Shown piece by piece: positions 32,870 through 45,160 of a stretch of DNA of 64,000 bases; position 1 is the first letter of the stretch; each line of letters starts with the position of its first letter. Below the pieces are notes generated by a model. The model saw only the letters and a list, made by a program, of their open reading frames with translations, searched no databases and was not told where the DNA came from. Origin of the DNA: Neostapfia colusana (Eukaryota; Streptophyta; Magnoliopsida; Poales; Poaceae); the NCBI GenBank assembly GCA_030760725.1, contig JASWHV010000011.1, positions 19,555,501 to 19,619,500 of the forward strand, read 5' to 3'. The translations under genes and the position numbers were made by a program.

Positions 32870-33430
32870 TGTGTAGTGTCTGGCTGAGCCAGGCCGGGCT
32901 GAGCCGGGCCGGGACTAAAATGGGCATTTGGGAGATGATGGACTCGGGCCGGACTGGGCCGAGCCAAGCCGAGCAACAATGGGCTGTCTGATGTGCGCGA
33001 CTAACATCCATCCAGCCCAATATGTTTGGGCCTATCTAAGAAAAAAGGAGACCATCAGCCCAACTCGCCCCCGCCGCGACTGAGCCCGCTCTCCTAGCAA
33101 TCTCGGTGATGAGACGAGGCGAGCCCAGTCGACCCATCGCGCGTCGCCTTGCATCTCACCGCCCGCCTCACCGCCGCGCCGCCCAACGTCTTGCCGTTGG
33201 CAAAGCATCATCGGCCCTCACTGGGTAGCACCCGAGAGAAGGATTTGGATTTCCTGCTGAGTCGGCTGGTTTTGGTGAACACAAGCTAGGACTCAGGAGA
33301 GGATGGTGAAGGGGAGGCTCAAGCCAACGCCGGCCAACGCACCGGCCGAGGTGTTCTTCGACCCGTCGTCCGCTGCCTCGCGCAAGCACCGCCGGCCCGG
33401 GGCACCGTCGGCGAGCAGCGAGTGGCGTAG
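32870..33430 (+). other. Possible captured host gene fragment (5' region and first exon)
   Basis: A GC-rich stretch unlike the rest of the CACTA. It resembles a plant 5' UTR and then an ATG at 33303 in good context (GAGAGGATGG). The open frame MVKGRLKPTPANAPAEVFFD continues with PSSAASRKHRRPGAPSASSEW and loses coding character at about 33430, where AT-rich sequence begins. It is on the plus strand, opposite to the transposon genes. I do not recognise the donor gene. CACTA elements in grasses often carry such captured exons. The alternative is chance ORF content in GC-rich DNA. Confidence 0.4.
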
Positions 33431-33718
33431 CTATAACACATATGAACCTAACATATTAGCTATAACACCCAAGAACACATTTACACACGAAAGAATTAAC
33501 TAATTAACAACTAATTTAAACAAGAATCTAATTTGACCTAATTAATCTAAACAACCTAAGCAAATAATTAACAACAATTAACCTAATTAATAACAACCTG
33601 AACAAATAATTAACAACAAGAATATAATTAACCTAATTAATCTATTTATGATTTATTTAACTAATTAACAACAACTAATTAACTAATAAACAACAACTAA
33701 TTAACTAATAAACAACCT
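33430..33718. repeat. AT-rich AATTAACAA-type simple repeats
   Basis: About 290 bp built from variants of AACAATTAACCTAATTAA and ACTAATTAACAACAACT in loose tandem. No gene seen. Confidence 0.8.
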
Positions 33719-34022
33719 CGGGGGTGGTCGGCGGGGGCGGCGTCGGAGCAGGCCGGCGGCAGGGGCGGCATCGGGGGCGGTCGGCGGGGGCGGAGTCGAG
33801 GGCGGCGGGGGCGGCGCCGGAGCCGGGCGGCGACGGGGGTGGCTTGGGGGCGGCGTCCGTCAGGGGTGGCGTGGGGGGCGGCAGGGGCGGCTGGCGAGGG
33901 CAGCAGTGGGGGCGGCCGGCGACGGGGGCGGCGTCGGGGGCGGCGGCGGGCAGCGTAGGCGGCGGCGGAGGGAGCAGAGCATCGCGCCCGCGGGAGGGGA
34001 GCAAAACCGCTCCCCTCCCGCG
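33719..34022. repeat. GC-rich minisatellite and perfect hairpin near the CACTA right end
   Basis: 33719-33975 is a degenerate array of GGGGGCGGC and GTCGGCGGGGGC units, giving spurious Pro/Arg- or Gly-rich frames. It ends in a perfect 14-bp inverted repeat (CGCGGGAGGGGAGC at 33989-34002, complement at 34009-34022, 6-base loop). Subterminal ACGACGG-type motifs resume just after, and gypsy E starts at 34078. Confidence 0.8.
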
Positions 34023-34352
34023 TGCGCGGCCGTATATTTATGTACTTATTTACGAGGATTTCCGATACCGTCGTAAATGTGACGCCCTCAATTCTGTGGA
34101 AAATCACGGAACCGAGAACTGATGCATATTTGTGCCCAGGATGTTCATCACACATATACACATCATCCCAAACTGAATTACAATATCTCATGAGTCTTGG
34201 ACTCATGCTCACAGCGAAAATCTTAATCTAACAGCGGAAGTCTTTATTCTGGCAGTGCAAGTCTTCTAACTAGTGCGGATGCAATCTAAGCAGCAGCTGC
34301 GGCTCCATCTCTACTCCATCCCCACAGGCAAGGTCGAGGATAGATTACACGC

Positions 34353-35740
34353 CTAATGCTCCACCTGGTCTTCATAGTAATCTTCTCCTGTTGCTGATGA
34401 TGAAATAATAATGCAAGTTTGAGCACAATGATGTACTCAGCAAGTGCGGGAAAATATGATATGTAGCTCACAACAAGGTAAGTATAAAAAGGCTTATTGC
34501 AGAAAGCAAAGTTATTTATCAAAACCACGATGAAACAACAACTTAACTTTAAGTGAATGTAATCCCAACCAACATACCTCCATTACGTTCATCACTTCCC
34601 ATGTCTCAACCAGACATTAATCAACTTCATTCTTGCTCACGAATACCTTCTCGTATTTGCTACCATCTCACGAATAACATCTTGTATTCGCTACCATTTC
34701 ATCTCATAAAAAATTTTGTCTCACACCGAGACCAATCTCGTTGCCATGACTCAACAGTCATGCAACCAAATCTTATCACCCGAACTCAACAGTCCCGAAA
34801 GCCAAACCATAACCAAAACCATAACCAATAACCATAACCAATAACCATAACCATAACCATCCCAACTAATCATGGAAGTTGGCCAGGCGCTCGTGACCGT
34901 AAGCTCGGCTATCATGATAGTTTTAAGACTCTGCAGAGTTTGCACCTCTTTACCCACAAGTTTGTGATTTTGTCACCCGTCGGCAACTGCAGAACCTCCA
35001 TTATACCAGTACACAACCGTCGGTGTATGACCAAGAGATCACAAAATAGCCTTTACAAAGGGGTTACTAGATGTATGGACTCACTAAGGTTTCACCGGCA
35101 GGCTAGAATCTCCAACTCTCCCACCCACGGGCCCCCTCTTGTGCCATGCAGTTCCCAGGGCAGTCCTCACTCGACACCCATTCCCCGCGCCTTCCACGGT
35201 CCATAACAATCTAGCAACTTACCTAATTACTCAGCTAAGCCGCACCCATACTTGGCCTTATGGTGGCACTGTTATCCTGGCATGTGCGCGCATGAACCGG
35301 TCCTTAGATCTACGACAAGTAAACCACCATCTCATTCTACCTCATTCACAAACCCAGGCTTTCCTAGATCTTCCTCCGATCCATGTTCATTAACAACATC
35401 AGTTTCTTATTATCATTACGAGTGCAGTTAGCTAGACACATCTATCTCGCTTCCCAATCCCATGGACTCAGTGAAGCATAAAAGCAAAAACCATACCTGA
35501 CTCATAAACTTCCCTGGCGACAAGAGTGGTTTAACCAAAACTAGTAAACTCCTATAAAAAGGGTTTCCCATCATGTTTGACTCAGCACACACACCTTTTC
35601 GCAAACAAAACAGTTTTTTCCAAAACATAGGATCAATATGGTCAAGGGGCACTTGCCTTGTTCTTGCGGTTCCGGTTGCTCTTGGATCTTGAAACCTTGT
35701 TGTGGCAGCTCGTCGTAAACGGCTCCCTGAGCTTGTCCTT
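34353..35740 (-). other. LTR mini-exon cassette of gypsy E, 3' LTR copy
   Basis: The first segment, 35740-35657 (84 nt), lies after GTATAG and ends at CAAG/GCAAGT; its open frame includes GAVYDELPQQGFKIQEQPEP. The second, 34393-34353 (41 nt), follows TCATCAG and encodes TGEDYYEDQVEH then TAG. The splice is in frame, phase 1, exactly as in A/B and D. The 5' LTR copy (43833-43752, 42483-42443) has lost two bases in the first segment. Confidence 0.5.
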
Positions 35741-36238
35741 CTATACGCGATCACGCACATATAAGATTCACAACAATCAATATCATGCACAAACTTTAAC
35801 TAGATGCGATGGTGCATATGCATGCTATCCTATGATCAGTTTTTATTATATCATTTTGTACGTGTTCTTGCATGGTTTCCATGGGTTTTATGATAACAGC
35901 GGTGTTCGGATCAAATGTGGATGTGGCGATGATCTTGACTCTAGATCAAACCGATCAACACGTGATCTGTCCACGAAAAGCTTCTGTTTGAAAGGGATCA
36001 AAGAACAGATGCAAAGAAAACGGGACGATGTCGTAAGATGGTATTGGAGACCTACCTTATGTTCTTCTTAGTCTCGAGGTCCTTCTCCTATCATACAGAT
36101 CGTAGGGGCTCTCTTTCAGAGATCTCTCTCGACCGAACTCTGGTGAAGGTTTTACTCGGCGAGCTGGGGCTAGGGCTCTAAGTCGTCGGCTCAGGAGTTG
36201 GAAAAGAAGTTCGTAGTTTCAGCCAAAGGTTCTGGGTT

Positions 36239-36250
36239 CTATTTATAACC
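36239..36250 (-). promoter_or_regulatory. TATA box of the gypsy E 3' LTR
   Basis: The minus strand reads GGTTATAAATAG, with CCAATC about 30 bp upstream. It is the same arrangement as in the 5' LTR. Confidence 0.7.
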
Positions 36251-36429
36251 GGGAAGAAAGAGTTCTAATCTGATTGGACTTTGAATAAGAGTCCTACTCA
36301 AATTGTCGTTGAATCTTAACAACTTATCTTCAGTTGATTTGGTGCGGTAACATTGTGGAATTCATGTCGGTTTCCTCCCGTACCGGTATTCCCACGCGTA
36401 CAGAAGCAAAAACCGCTCCAGAACTCATT

Positions 36430-37090
36430 ACTTCCACGGTGATGAGCTCCGGAAGCTCCACGTGTTCATCGGGGCCCTGTCTCCCCCTTTCCGGAGAGAC
36501 GAGCTCCGGTTGTGCTGTGTGTCAAGCGAGCGAGACTTCCCTCTTCCTCCGAGGTGAGCTCCACGTGCGCCACGTATCCTGGCGGTTGGGACCTCCTCTC
36601 TATTCGGAGGTGGCTCCGCGCACGCCACGTATCAGTGCCAGACCTCCCCTCTCTTCAGAGGTGGCTCCGGGTGTGCCACATGTCCTAACAGTGCCAGACT
36701 TCCTTTCTTCTCAGAGACGAGCTCCGAGGTTGACACGTGTCCAACAGTGACGGTCCTCCCGGACAAAAGCTCCGGTGGTGACACGGGTCCAATAGAACCG
36801 GAACTATCGGAGGTGACCTCCGAGATCGACACGTATCCTGCACGACCGGTCCTCTTTTTTCCGCAGTGAATAGCTCCTAAGCTGACACGTGTCCTGCGGA
36901 CTGGCCTCGCTTCTTCGTAAAGGCTAGCTCCGGGGGCAACATGTGTCCCACGGGGTCGGACCTCTCCCCCTTAGGTGGAATGAGCCCCGAGCCTGCCACG
37001 TAGCCAGTTTAGCGGCGGACCTCTCCCCACTTTGCTGGGATGAGCTCCGAACATGCCACGTGGCCAGCGGGCCGCGGGAGTTGTCTTCGG
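36430..37090 (-). repeat. ACGTG (G-box-like) tandem array in the gypsy E 3' LTR U3
   Basis: About twelve degenerate ~55-60 bp units, each with a GAGCTCCG-like part followed by GACACGTGTCC or GCCACGTATC-like sequence. Several contain the full palindrome CACGTG. The 5' LTR array (44520-45160) is collinear. Confidence 0.8.
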
Positions 37091-37221
37091 CGCTCTCTGT
37101 GAACTGGATTTGGCTCTTTTTAGCTATCTTTTTTATTCTTTCTCTGTTTCAGCTTATTTTAAAAATGTTGTTCTACATGAAACATGAATATATGCAGGAA
37201 CAAAAAAATGAGGGTTTCACA

Positions 37222-37240
37222 AATCTACCCCCCTTAAATT
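37222..37240 (-). other. Polypurine tract of gypsy E
   Basis: The minus strand reads AATTTAAGGGGGGTAGATT immediately inside the 3' LTR. Confidence 0.85.
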
Positions 37241-37275
37241 GAATCTCGCCCTCGAGATTCGTTAGTAGAGAATTA

Positions 37276-40200
37276 ATGAGGGAATTCTGCCTTGATGTCT
37301 TCTTCACGCTCTCATGTGGCTTCAGCTTCGGTGTGATGGCTCCATTGTACCTTGCACCATCGGATTACTTTGTTCCTCGTGACCCTTTCCTTTACGTCCG
37401 AAATTCGGACGGGGTGCTCCGCATAGGTCAGGTCCTCTTGAAGTTCAAGCTCTTCCATTGGTACTTGCTCCTGTGGTACTCTCAAGCACTTCTTGAGCTG
37501 GGATACATGAAACACGTCATGTACGTCGCAGAGATATGTTGGGAGCTCTAGTTGATAGGCTACTTCTCCTTGCTTGTCCGAAATATTTAATGGCCCGATG
37601 TAGCGAGGTGATAGCTTGCCTTTGACGTTGAAACGTCGTTGGCCACGGATAGGTGATACCTTAAGGTATACGAAGTCTCCTACTTCGAAAGTGAACCTTC
37701 GCCTATTGTCCGCATAGCCTTTCTGTCGTGACTGAGCAGCCTTTAAGTTCTCCCGTATCGTTTGGACTTGCTTTTCAGCTTCTTGTAGCACTTCGGGTCC
37801 AAACACCTGGTTCTCTTTGGTCACATTCCAAAACAGCGGCGTTCCACACCGTCTACCGTACAATGCTTCGAAGGACGACATCTTCAAGCTAGCTTGATAG
37901 CTGTTGTTATAGGAGAATTCAGCGTACGGTAAACTCTTATCCCAACTACGCCCATGTTTCAAGGCGCAAGCTCTCAAAATGTCCTCCAAAATTTGGTTTG
38001 TCCTTTCGGTTTGTGGGTGATAGGGGGAGCTAAAATCCAGTCGTGTACCCATAGATTTCTACAGCTTACTCCAAAATCTAGAGGTAAACTGAGAACCCTG
38101 ATCTGAGACTATCCTCCTCGCGACTCCATGACGGCACACGATCTGCTCCATGTACAACTCGGCTAATTGTGCAACATTGTACTTGGCCCTTACAGGGAGA
38201 AAATGGGCTGTTTTCGTCAATCGGTCCACGATAACCCAGATGGAGTCACAACCCGACTGAGTACGTGGCAACCCGACGATGAAATCCATACTGATGTTCT
38301 CCCACTTCCACTCGGGTACCTTCAAGGGTTGCAACAATCCAGTGGGTCTTTGATGTTCGGCCTTCACCCGTTGGCATGTGTCGCATAGGGCAACGTATTC
38401 AGCTATGTCCCTTTTCATACTATCCCACCAATAACAAGTCTTCAAGTCCTTGTACATTTTGGTCCTTCCGGGATGTATGGAATAGGGTGAATCATGTGCC
38501 TCTTTTAATATCATGTCACGTATGTGCTTCACGTTAGGCACACAAATCCTTTTTCCTAGACAAAGCGTACCCTTCTCATCTTATTTGAAATCCTTCTCTA
38601 TTCCTTTTCGGATCCTTTCCTTGATCTCCTCATCCGTTGCTTGGCCATCTCTTATATCTTGTTCCAATGAAGAGTGGAGTTCCATCACTTCCATGTTGTT
38701 CAAGAATCCGAGGTGTAACCATTCGAACTCCTTGCTTAGTTCGGGTGGTAGCTCCCGAACCATGAGTTGGTGATATGCTCCCTTCCGGCTCAATGCATCA
38801 GCTACTACATTGGCCCTTCCAGGGTGGTAGTTGATCCCAACATCGTAATCCTTGATGAGTTCCAACCATCGACGTTGCCTCAAATTCAAGTCCGTTTATG
38901 TAAATATGTACTTGAGGCTTTTATGATTTGTATAGATCTCACATCGATGACCAAGGATATAATGTCTCCAAATCTTCAATGCATGCACTACTGCTGCTAG
39001 CTCCAAGTCATGTGTAGGATAATTAAGCTCGTGCTTTTTTAATTGTCGTGAGGCATAAGCTACCACTTGTCCTTCTTGCATTAGCACACATCCAAGCCCT
39101 TGTCTGGATGCGTCACAATATATGTCAAAGCTCTTGCCTACGTCCGGCAATACCAAAACCGGCGCTGTGGTTAGCCTTTTCTTGAGTTCCTCAAAGCTCT
39201 CTTGGCATGCTGATGTCCACTTTTGGGAACGCTTTTCCCTTCATTAAGTCCTTGATGAAGCGTCGGTAGTATCCAGCCATCCCAAGAAAACTCCGAATAT
39301 CCCTCATGTTTTGCGGTTGGTTCCACTTTAGAACATCTCCCACTTTTCCGAGATCAACCGATACTCCTTCCTTGGAGATAATGTGGCCTAGGAACGATAT
39401 CTCCTTTAGCCAAAATTGACACTTGTTATGGTTGGCATACAATTGGTGCTCGCGCATTTTCTGCAAGATCAATCTTAAATGTTCTTTATGCTCCTCCTTA
39501 CTTTTTGAATACACCATAATGTCGTCGATGAAAACCACGATGAACTTATCCAAGTACTCCATGAAAACCTTGTTCATAACGTACATGAAGTATGCGGGTG
39601 CATTTGTTAACCCAAATGACATGACGGTATATTCATACGAACCATACCGTGTTCGAAAGGCAGTCTTGGGTATATCGGAGGGCTTAATCTTCAGCTGGAA
39701 GTATCCCGACCGAAGATCAATCTTGGAGAACACTCGGGCTCCTTTCATTTGGTCGAATAGGTCTTCTATACGGGGCAGAGGGTATTTGTTCTTGATTGTC
39801 ACTTCGTTGAGAGACCTATACTCCATGCACATCCTTTGGGTTCCATCCTTCTTGTCTACGAAGAGCACGGGGCTCCCCATGGTGACGAGCTTGGACGTAT
39901 AAAACCCTTCTCCAACTGCTCCTGAATTTGCTTCTTGAGTTCCACTAGTTCATTGGTGGGCATCCTATAGGGTCTCTTTGCTATGGGTGCAGTCCCGGGT
40001 ACCAAATCAATGGCAAACTCAATGTCCCGGTCAGGTGGCATACCTGGAAGCTCTTCTGGAAACACGTCCGAGAATTTCTGGACCTCTGGAATGCTGTCCA
40101 ATGTTGCTCCTTCGACGTGGTTCAAGCTTGCCTTATTGGTCGTTTGTTGGGCTGACTTAAACTCAATACAAATACCGTGCTTGTTTGTCAACTGCACGCT

Positions 40201-40383
40201 CCTTTCAACACATTGGATTACTCCGTTTTGCTTGCTTAACCAATCCATCCCGAGTATTATGTCAAGCCCTTGGGAATCCAAGACAATAAGGTTGGCAAGG
40301 AAGTCTACCCCCCTTATTTTAAGACTTACTTTTGGACATACTATATTAGTCCTCATCTCTCCACCGGGAGAATTAACTAACAT
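37276..40383 (-). pseudogene. Gypsy E protease end, RT, RNase H, integrase and chromodomain
   Basis: Collinear fragments on the minus strand. Protease end (IILGMDWLSKQNG near 40250), then the RT from 39880 with MCMEYRSLNEVTIKNKYPLP and the catalytic segment VVFIDDIMVYSKS. RNase H pieces (FDIYCDASRQGLGC near 39130; YHPGRANVVADALSR near 38800). Integrase with the zinc region (SIHPGRTKMYKDL, CDTCQRVK), core acids in SMDF, SDQGSQF and TERTNQ, and a frame break near 38055. The chromodomain (KVQWSHHTEAEAT) has its Trp codon as TGA at about 37311, with the remainder to 37276. RT and integrase motifs are intact, but at least five stops or shifts interrupt the polyprotein. Confidence 0.9.
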
Positions 40384-40398
40384 AGCACAATTTAAGTG

Positions 40399-41710
40399 TC
40401 ATATGGGTAGATTATGCTTGGCAACATACTTGGATGATATGAAGGAATGTAATACTCCAAAATCAATTAAAATGGTGGCTTGGTTGGAATTGGGAGGTAA
40501 CATACCAATTATGACATCCTCAGCCTGTTGTGCTTCCTCAGCGGAGACATGGTTCACGTTACCGCGAGCATAGTACTGCTGTCCACGGTTTCCTTGATTG
40601 TCTCCTCCGTTCGGTCGCGGTTTCTGCTTGGGCACATTTCCTTGCTGTCCAGGACCTCTCCTCGGGCATTGGCTCGCGAAGCGTCCTGTTTCCCCGCATG
40701 CAAAGCATGCCCTGTTGCCCACGGCAGCAGGTACGTTGGGGCGGGGGTTTTGAACAGGAGCGCCCATGTTGGGTCGGGGCCCAGGAGGCAAGGGCACACG
40801 AGGTGCTTGTGCAACGGGTCATTACTGTGGTGGCTGACTAGAGCGGTATGCAGGAGCGGTCGATCCATACCGCGGTGCAGATGGGGGCATGTACTGAGGT
40901 CGTACGTTGCTCCCTTGTGGCTGGTATGGCATCTTCCTCTTGCCCTCTCGCTCGATCTCTCGGATCTTGCTTTCAACCACTATAGCCTTGTCAACCAACT
41001 TCTGGAAGCTCGCGTAGTCATTGTTGAGGAGCTGAACCTGGATCTCATTGTTCAACCCTCTCATGAACAGGTATTGCTTCCTCTGGTCAGAGTTGACATC
41101 TTCAGGGGCATACCGGGACAGTTGTGTAAACTTGTTGAGATACACATTCACGCTTCTCTGTCCTTTGGCGGAGACCTTCGAACTCCTGTCTCTTGAGCAT
41201 CATTACACCAGCAGGGATGGAATGGGAGCGGAAGCTCTCCTTGAACTCAGTCCAAGTGATTGTCTCCGGGTCAACATGAGCGTTGCATAGGCCATCCCAC
41301 CAGTCAGCGGCAGCTCCCATGAGTTGGTGCGACACGAAAAGAACCTTCTCTTGGTCATTGCACTGCACTATGGCAAGCTTCTTCTCCATGGATTTCAACC
41401 AGTCGTCGGCCTCCATGGGGTCGTTAGCTTGAGCAAAGGTGGGTGGTCGAGTCCTCATGAACTCTCACAGTCTGTTATGAGCCGGCGGTGGTGGTGGTGG
41501 TGGTGGCGGTGGTGCCGGAACGGCGCTGTTGTTGTTGGCCTGCAACTGACCCAAAGTTTTGATCATGGTTTGCATAAGTTGATCCTGCATGGCCATCAAC
41601 CGTTCCAGGTTGTTCTTACCAGCTCCGGGGTTAACAGAAACTTCATCGTGGCCATCCTCTTGGTTCCCACGGGCGTTCCTTCCTTGGCGGTCGACGTTTC
41701 CTCTCACCAT
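40399..41710 (-). pseudogene. Gypsy E Gag and zinc knuckle
   Basis: The ATG at 41710 (MVRGNVDRQGRNARGNQEDG), followed by coiled coil (LERLMAMQDQLMQTMIKTLG) and a run of ten prolines. A stop at 41465 precedes the capsid core (MEADDWLKSMEKKLAIVQC, ITWTEFKESFRSHSIP). A frameshift lies near 41160. The nucleocapsid knuckle (CFACGETGRFASQC) at ~40700 has its expected His replaced by Arg, so zinc binding would fail. The start of the protease follows (ILIDFGVLHSF), where the catalytic DSG reads DFG. Confidence 0.85.
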
Positions 41711-42115
41711 CTGTGGGAGAGAACAAAATAGAATAGAGGTTAGAAGGTTAGATGGATCCCCCTAACTATATGCATCAAGGTGGATTGGACTATATATATT
41801 AGCCCATATGAGGAAGTGAACTAGTGCCGAGGCATCTCACACCTCTTTCTACTTATGTGTGGATATGGACAATACTTTGAGACGTCCCACAACTCACACT
41901 AAGCGCACAATCACAAACAATCATCACAAGGGCTCACACAACTCCTATTCAAGGCTTGTTCAATGGGGGTCGTATATGGCTTAGGGTGATGCCAATCTGT
42001 GATCCAACTATGGCCTTTCCTAGGCTTGTATCCTATGGTCAGCATGGCTTAGCTACTAATCTGTGTCTGATACCTATCTGTGATCTGTCTAAGCGTGTAA
42101 CCTACCGTCAACCCA
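41711..42115 (-). other. Gypsy E short leader between PBS and gag
   Basis: About 400 bp without a long frame. Nothing else seen. Confidence 0.6.
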
Positions 42116-42129
42116 TGGCTCTGATACCA
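42116..42129 (-). other. Primer-binding site of gypsy E
   Basis: The minus strand reads TGGTATCAGAGCCA, three bases inside the LTR that starts at 42133. Confidence 0.93.
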
Positions 42130-42442
42130 ATCTGTGACGCCCTCAATTCTGTGGAAAACCATGGAACCGAGAACTGATGCATATGTGTGCCTAGGATGTT
42201 CATCACACATATACACATCATCCACAAACGGAATTTCAGAATATATAACCACGAATAACAAAGTTTATTACAATGTCTCATGAGTCTTGGACTCATGCTC
42301 ACAGCGGAAGTCCAAATCTAACAGCGGAAGTCTTTATTCTGGCAGCGGAAGTCTTCTAACTAGTGCGGAAGCAATCTAAGCAGCAGGGGCGGCTCCATCT
42401 CCACTCCATCCCTACAGACAAGGTTGAGGACATATTACACGC

Positions 42443-43833
42443 CTAATGCTCCACCTGGTCTTCATAGTAATCTTCTCCTGTTGCTGATGATGAAATAATA
42501 ATGCAAGTTTGAGCACAATGATGTACTCAACAAGTGCGGGAAAATATGATATGTAGCTCACAACACGGTAGGTATAAAAAGGCTCATTGCAGAAAGCAAA
42601 GTTATTTATCAAAACCACGATGAAACAACAACTTAACTTTAAGTGAATGTAATCCCAACCAACATACCTCCATTACGTTCATCACGTCCCATGTCTCAAC
42701 CAGAATTAATCAACTTCATTCTTGCTCACGAATACCTTTTCGTATTTGCTACCATATCACGAATACCATCTCGTATTCTCTACCATTTCATCTCATAAAC
42801 AATTCCGTCTCACACCGAGATCAATCTCGTTGCCATGACTCAACAGTCATGCAACCAAATCTTATCACCCGGACTCAACTGTCCCGAAAGCCAAATCATA
42901 ACCAAAACTATAACCGATAACCATAACCAATAACCATAACCATTCCAACTAATCATGGAAGTTGGCCAGGCGCTCGTGACCACAAGCTCGGCTATCATGA
43001 TAGTTTTAAGACTCTGCAGAGTTTGCACATCTTTACCCACAGTTTGTGATTTCGTCACCCATCGGCGACTGCAGAACCTCCATTATACCAGTATACAACC
43101 GTCGGTGTATGGCCAAGAGATCACAAAATAGCCTTTACAAAGGGGTTACTAGATGTATGGACTCACTAAGGTTTCACCGGCAGGCTAGAATCTCCAATTC
43201 TCCCACCCACGGGCCCCCTCTTGTGCCATGCAGTTCCCAGGGCAGTCCTCACTCGAGTCCCATTCCCCGCGCCTTCTACGGTCCATAACAATCTAGCAAC
43301 ATACCTAATTACTCAGCTAAGCCGCACCCATACTTGGCCTTGTGGTGGAACTGTTATCCTGGCATGTGCTCGCATGAACCGGTCCATAGATCTACGGCAA
43401 GTAAACCACCATCTCATTCTACCTCATTCACAAACCCAGGCTTGCCTAGATCTCCCTCCGATCCATGTTCATTAACGATATAAGTTTCTTATTATCATTA
43501 CGAGTGCAGTTAGCTAGACACATCTATCTCGCTTCCCAATCCCATGGACTCAGTGAAGCATAAAAGCAAAAACCATACCTCACTCATAAACTTCCCTGGC
43601 GACACACACCTTATAATAAGGGTGGTTTAACCAGAACTAGTAAACTCTTATAAGAAGGGTTTCCCATCATGTTTCACTCAGCACACACACCTTTTCGCAA
43701 ACAAAACAGTTTTTCCAAAACATAGGATCAATATGGTCAAGGGGCACTTGCCTTGTTTTGCGGTTCCAGTTTCTCTTGGATGTCAAAACCTTGTTGTGGC
43801 AGCTCATCGTAAACGGCTCCCTGAGCTTGTCTT
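42443..43833 (-). other. LTR mini-exon cassette of gypsy E, 5' LTR copy
   Basis: Same splice-site layout as the 3' copy. The first segment (43833-43752) is 82 nt, two bases short, which breaks its frame. The second (42483-42443) is unchanged. Confidence 0.4.
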
Positions 43834-44330
43834 CTATACGCGATCACGCACATACAAGATTCACAACAATCAATATCATGCACAAACTTCAACTAGATGC
43901 GATGATACATATGGATGCTATCCTATGATCAGTTTTATTAGATCAGTTTGTACGTGTTCTTGCATGGTTTGTATGGGTTTTATGATAAAAGAGGTGTTCA
44001 GATCAAATATGGACGTGGCGATGATCTTGACTCTAGATCAGACCGATCAACACGTGATCTGTCAATGAAAAGCTTCTGTTTGAAAGGGATCAAAGAACAG
44101 ATGCAAAGAAAACGCGACGATGTCGTTAGGTGGTATTGGAGAACTACCTTATGTTCTTCTTAGTCTCGAGGTCCTTCTCCTATCAGACAGATTGTAGGGG
44201 CTCTCTTCTGGCGATCTCTCTTGACCGAACTCCGGCGAAGTTTTTACTCGGCGAGTTGGGGCTAGGGCTCTAAGTCGTCGGCTCAGGAGTTGGAAAAGAA
44301 GTTTTTGGTTTCGGCCAAAGGTTCTGGGTT

Positions 44331-44342
44331 CTATTTATAATT
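44331..44342 (-). promoter_or_regulatory. TATA box and CCAAT of the gypsy E 5' LTR
   Basis: The minus strand reads AATTATAAATAG, with CCAATC at 44368-44363. It lies between the ACGTG array and the leader. Transcription should start near 44300. Confidence 0.75.
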
Positions 44343-44519
44343 GGAAGAAAGAGTTCTAATCTGATTGGACTTCGAATAAGAGTCCTATTCAAATTGTCGT
44401 TGAATCTTAACAACTTATCTTTAGTTGATTTGGTGCACTAATATTGTGGAATTCATGTCGGTTTCCTCCCGTGCCGGTATTCCCACGCATACAGAAGCAA
44501 AAACCGCTCCAGAACTCGT

Positions 44520-45160
44520 TACCTCCGCGGTGATGAGCTCCCGAAGCTCCACATGTTCATCGGGGCCTGGTCTCCCCCTTTCCGCAGAGACGAGCTCCGG
44601 TTGTGCCGCGTGTCAAGCGAGCGAGACTTCCCTCTTCTTCGGAGGTGAGCTCCGCGTGTGCCACGTATCTTGGCGGTCGGGACATCCTCTCTATTCGGAG
44701 GTGCCTCCGCGCACGCCACGTATCAGTGCCGGACCTCCCCTCTCTTTGGAGGTGGCTCCGGGTGTGCCACGTGTCCTAACAGCGCCAGACTTCCTTTCTT
44801 CCCAGAGATGAGCTCCGAGGTTGACACGTGTCCAACAGTGACGGTCCTCCCGGAGATAAGCTCCGGTGGTGACACGTGTCCAACAGAACCGGACCTCTTG
44901 GAGGTGAGCTCCGAGATCAACACGTATCCCGCGCGACTGGTCCTCTGTTTTCCGCGGTGAATAGCTCCTAAGGTGATACGTGTCCTGCGGACTGGCCTCA
45001 CTTCTCCGCAGAGGCTAGCTCCAGGGGCAACACGTGTCCCACGGTGTCGGACCTCTCCCCCTTTGTGGGAATGAGCACCGAGCCTGCCACGTAGCCAGTT
45101 TAGCGGCGGACCTCTCCCCACTTCGCAGGGTTGAGCTCCGAACACGCCACATGGCCAGCG
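44520..45160 (-). repeat. ACGTG (G-box-like) tandem array in the gypsy E 5' LTR U3
   Basis: Collinear with 36430-37090. About twelve units, with cores such as GACACGTGTCC, GCCACGTGTCC and AACACGTGTCC. It lies 150-790 bp from the LTR start and directly upstream of the TATA box, the position of an enhancer. Confidence 0.8.

Larger units (their letters stand above)
34078..37221 (-). repeat. Gypsy E 3' LTR (3.14 kb)
   Basis: Plus-strand ends TGTGACGCCC and GGTTTCACA. It carries the ACGTG array (36430-37090), a TATA box (36239-36250), the mini-exon pair (35740-35657 and 34393-34353) and the conserved structured block (about 34870-35310). It differs from the 5' LTR by many substitutions and small indels. 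Confidence 0.93.

Noticed and set aside
33697..34212. Long Pro/Arg-rich minus frame
   Set aside because: It is produced by the GGGGGCGGC minisatellite and runs into the gypsy E LTR.
36334..36750. Open frames across the ACGTG array in the E LTRs
   Set aside because: They are a by-product of tandem repeats in multiples of about 60 bp; frames differ between the two LTRs.
41491..41512. GGT repeats considered as a microsatellite locus
   Set aside because: They encode the proline run of the gypsy E Gag.
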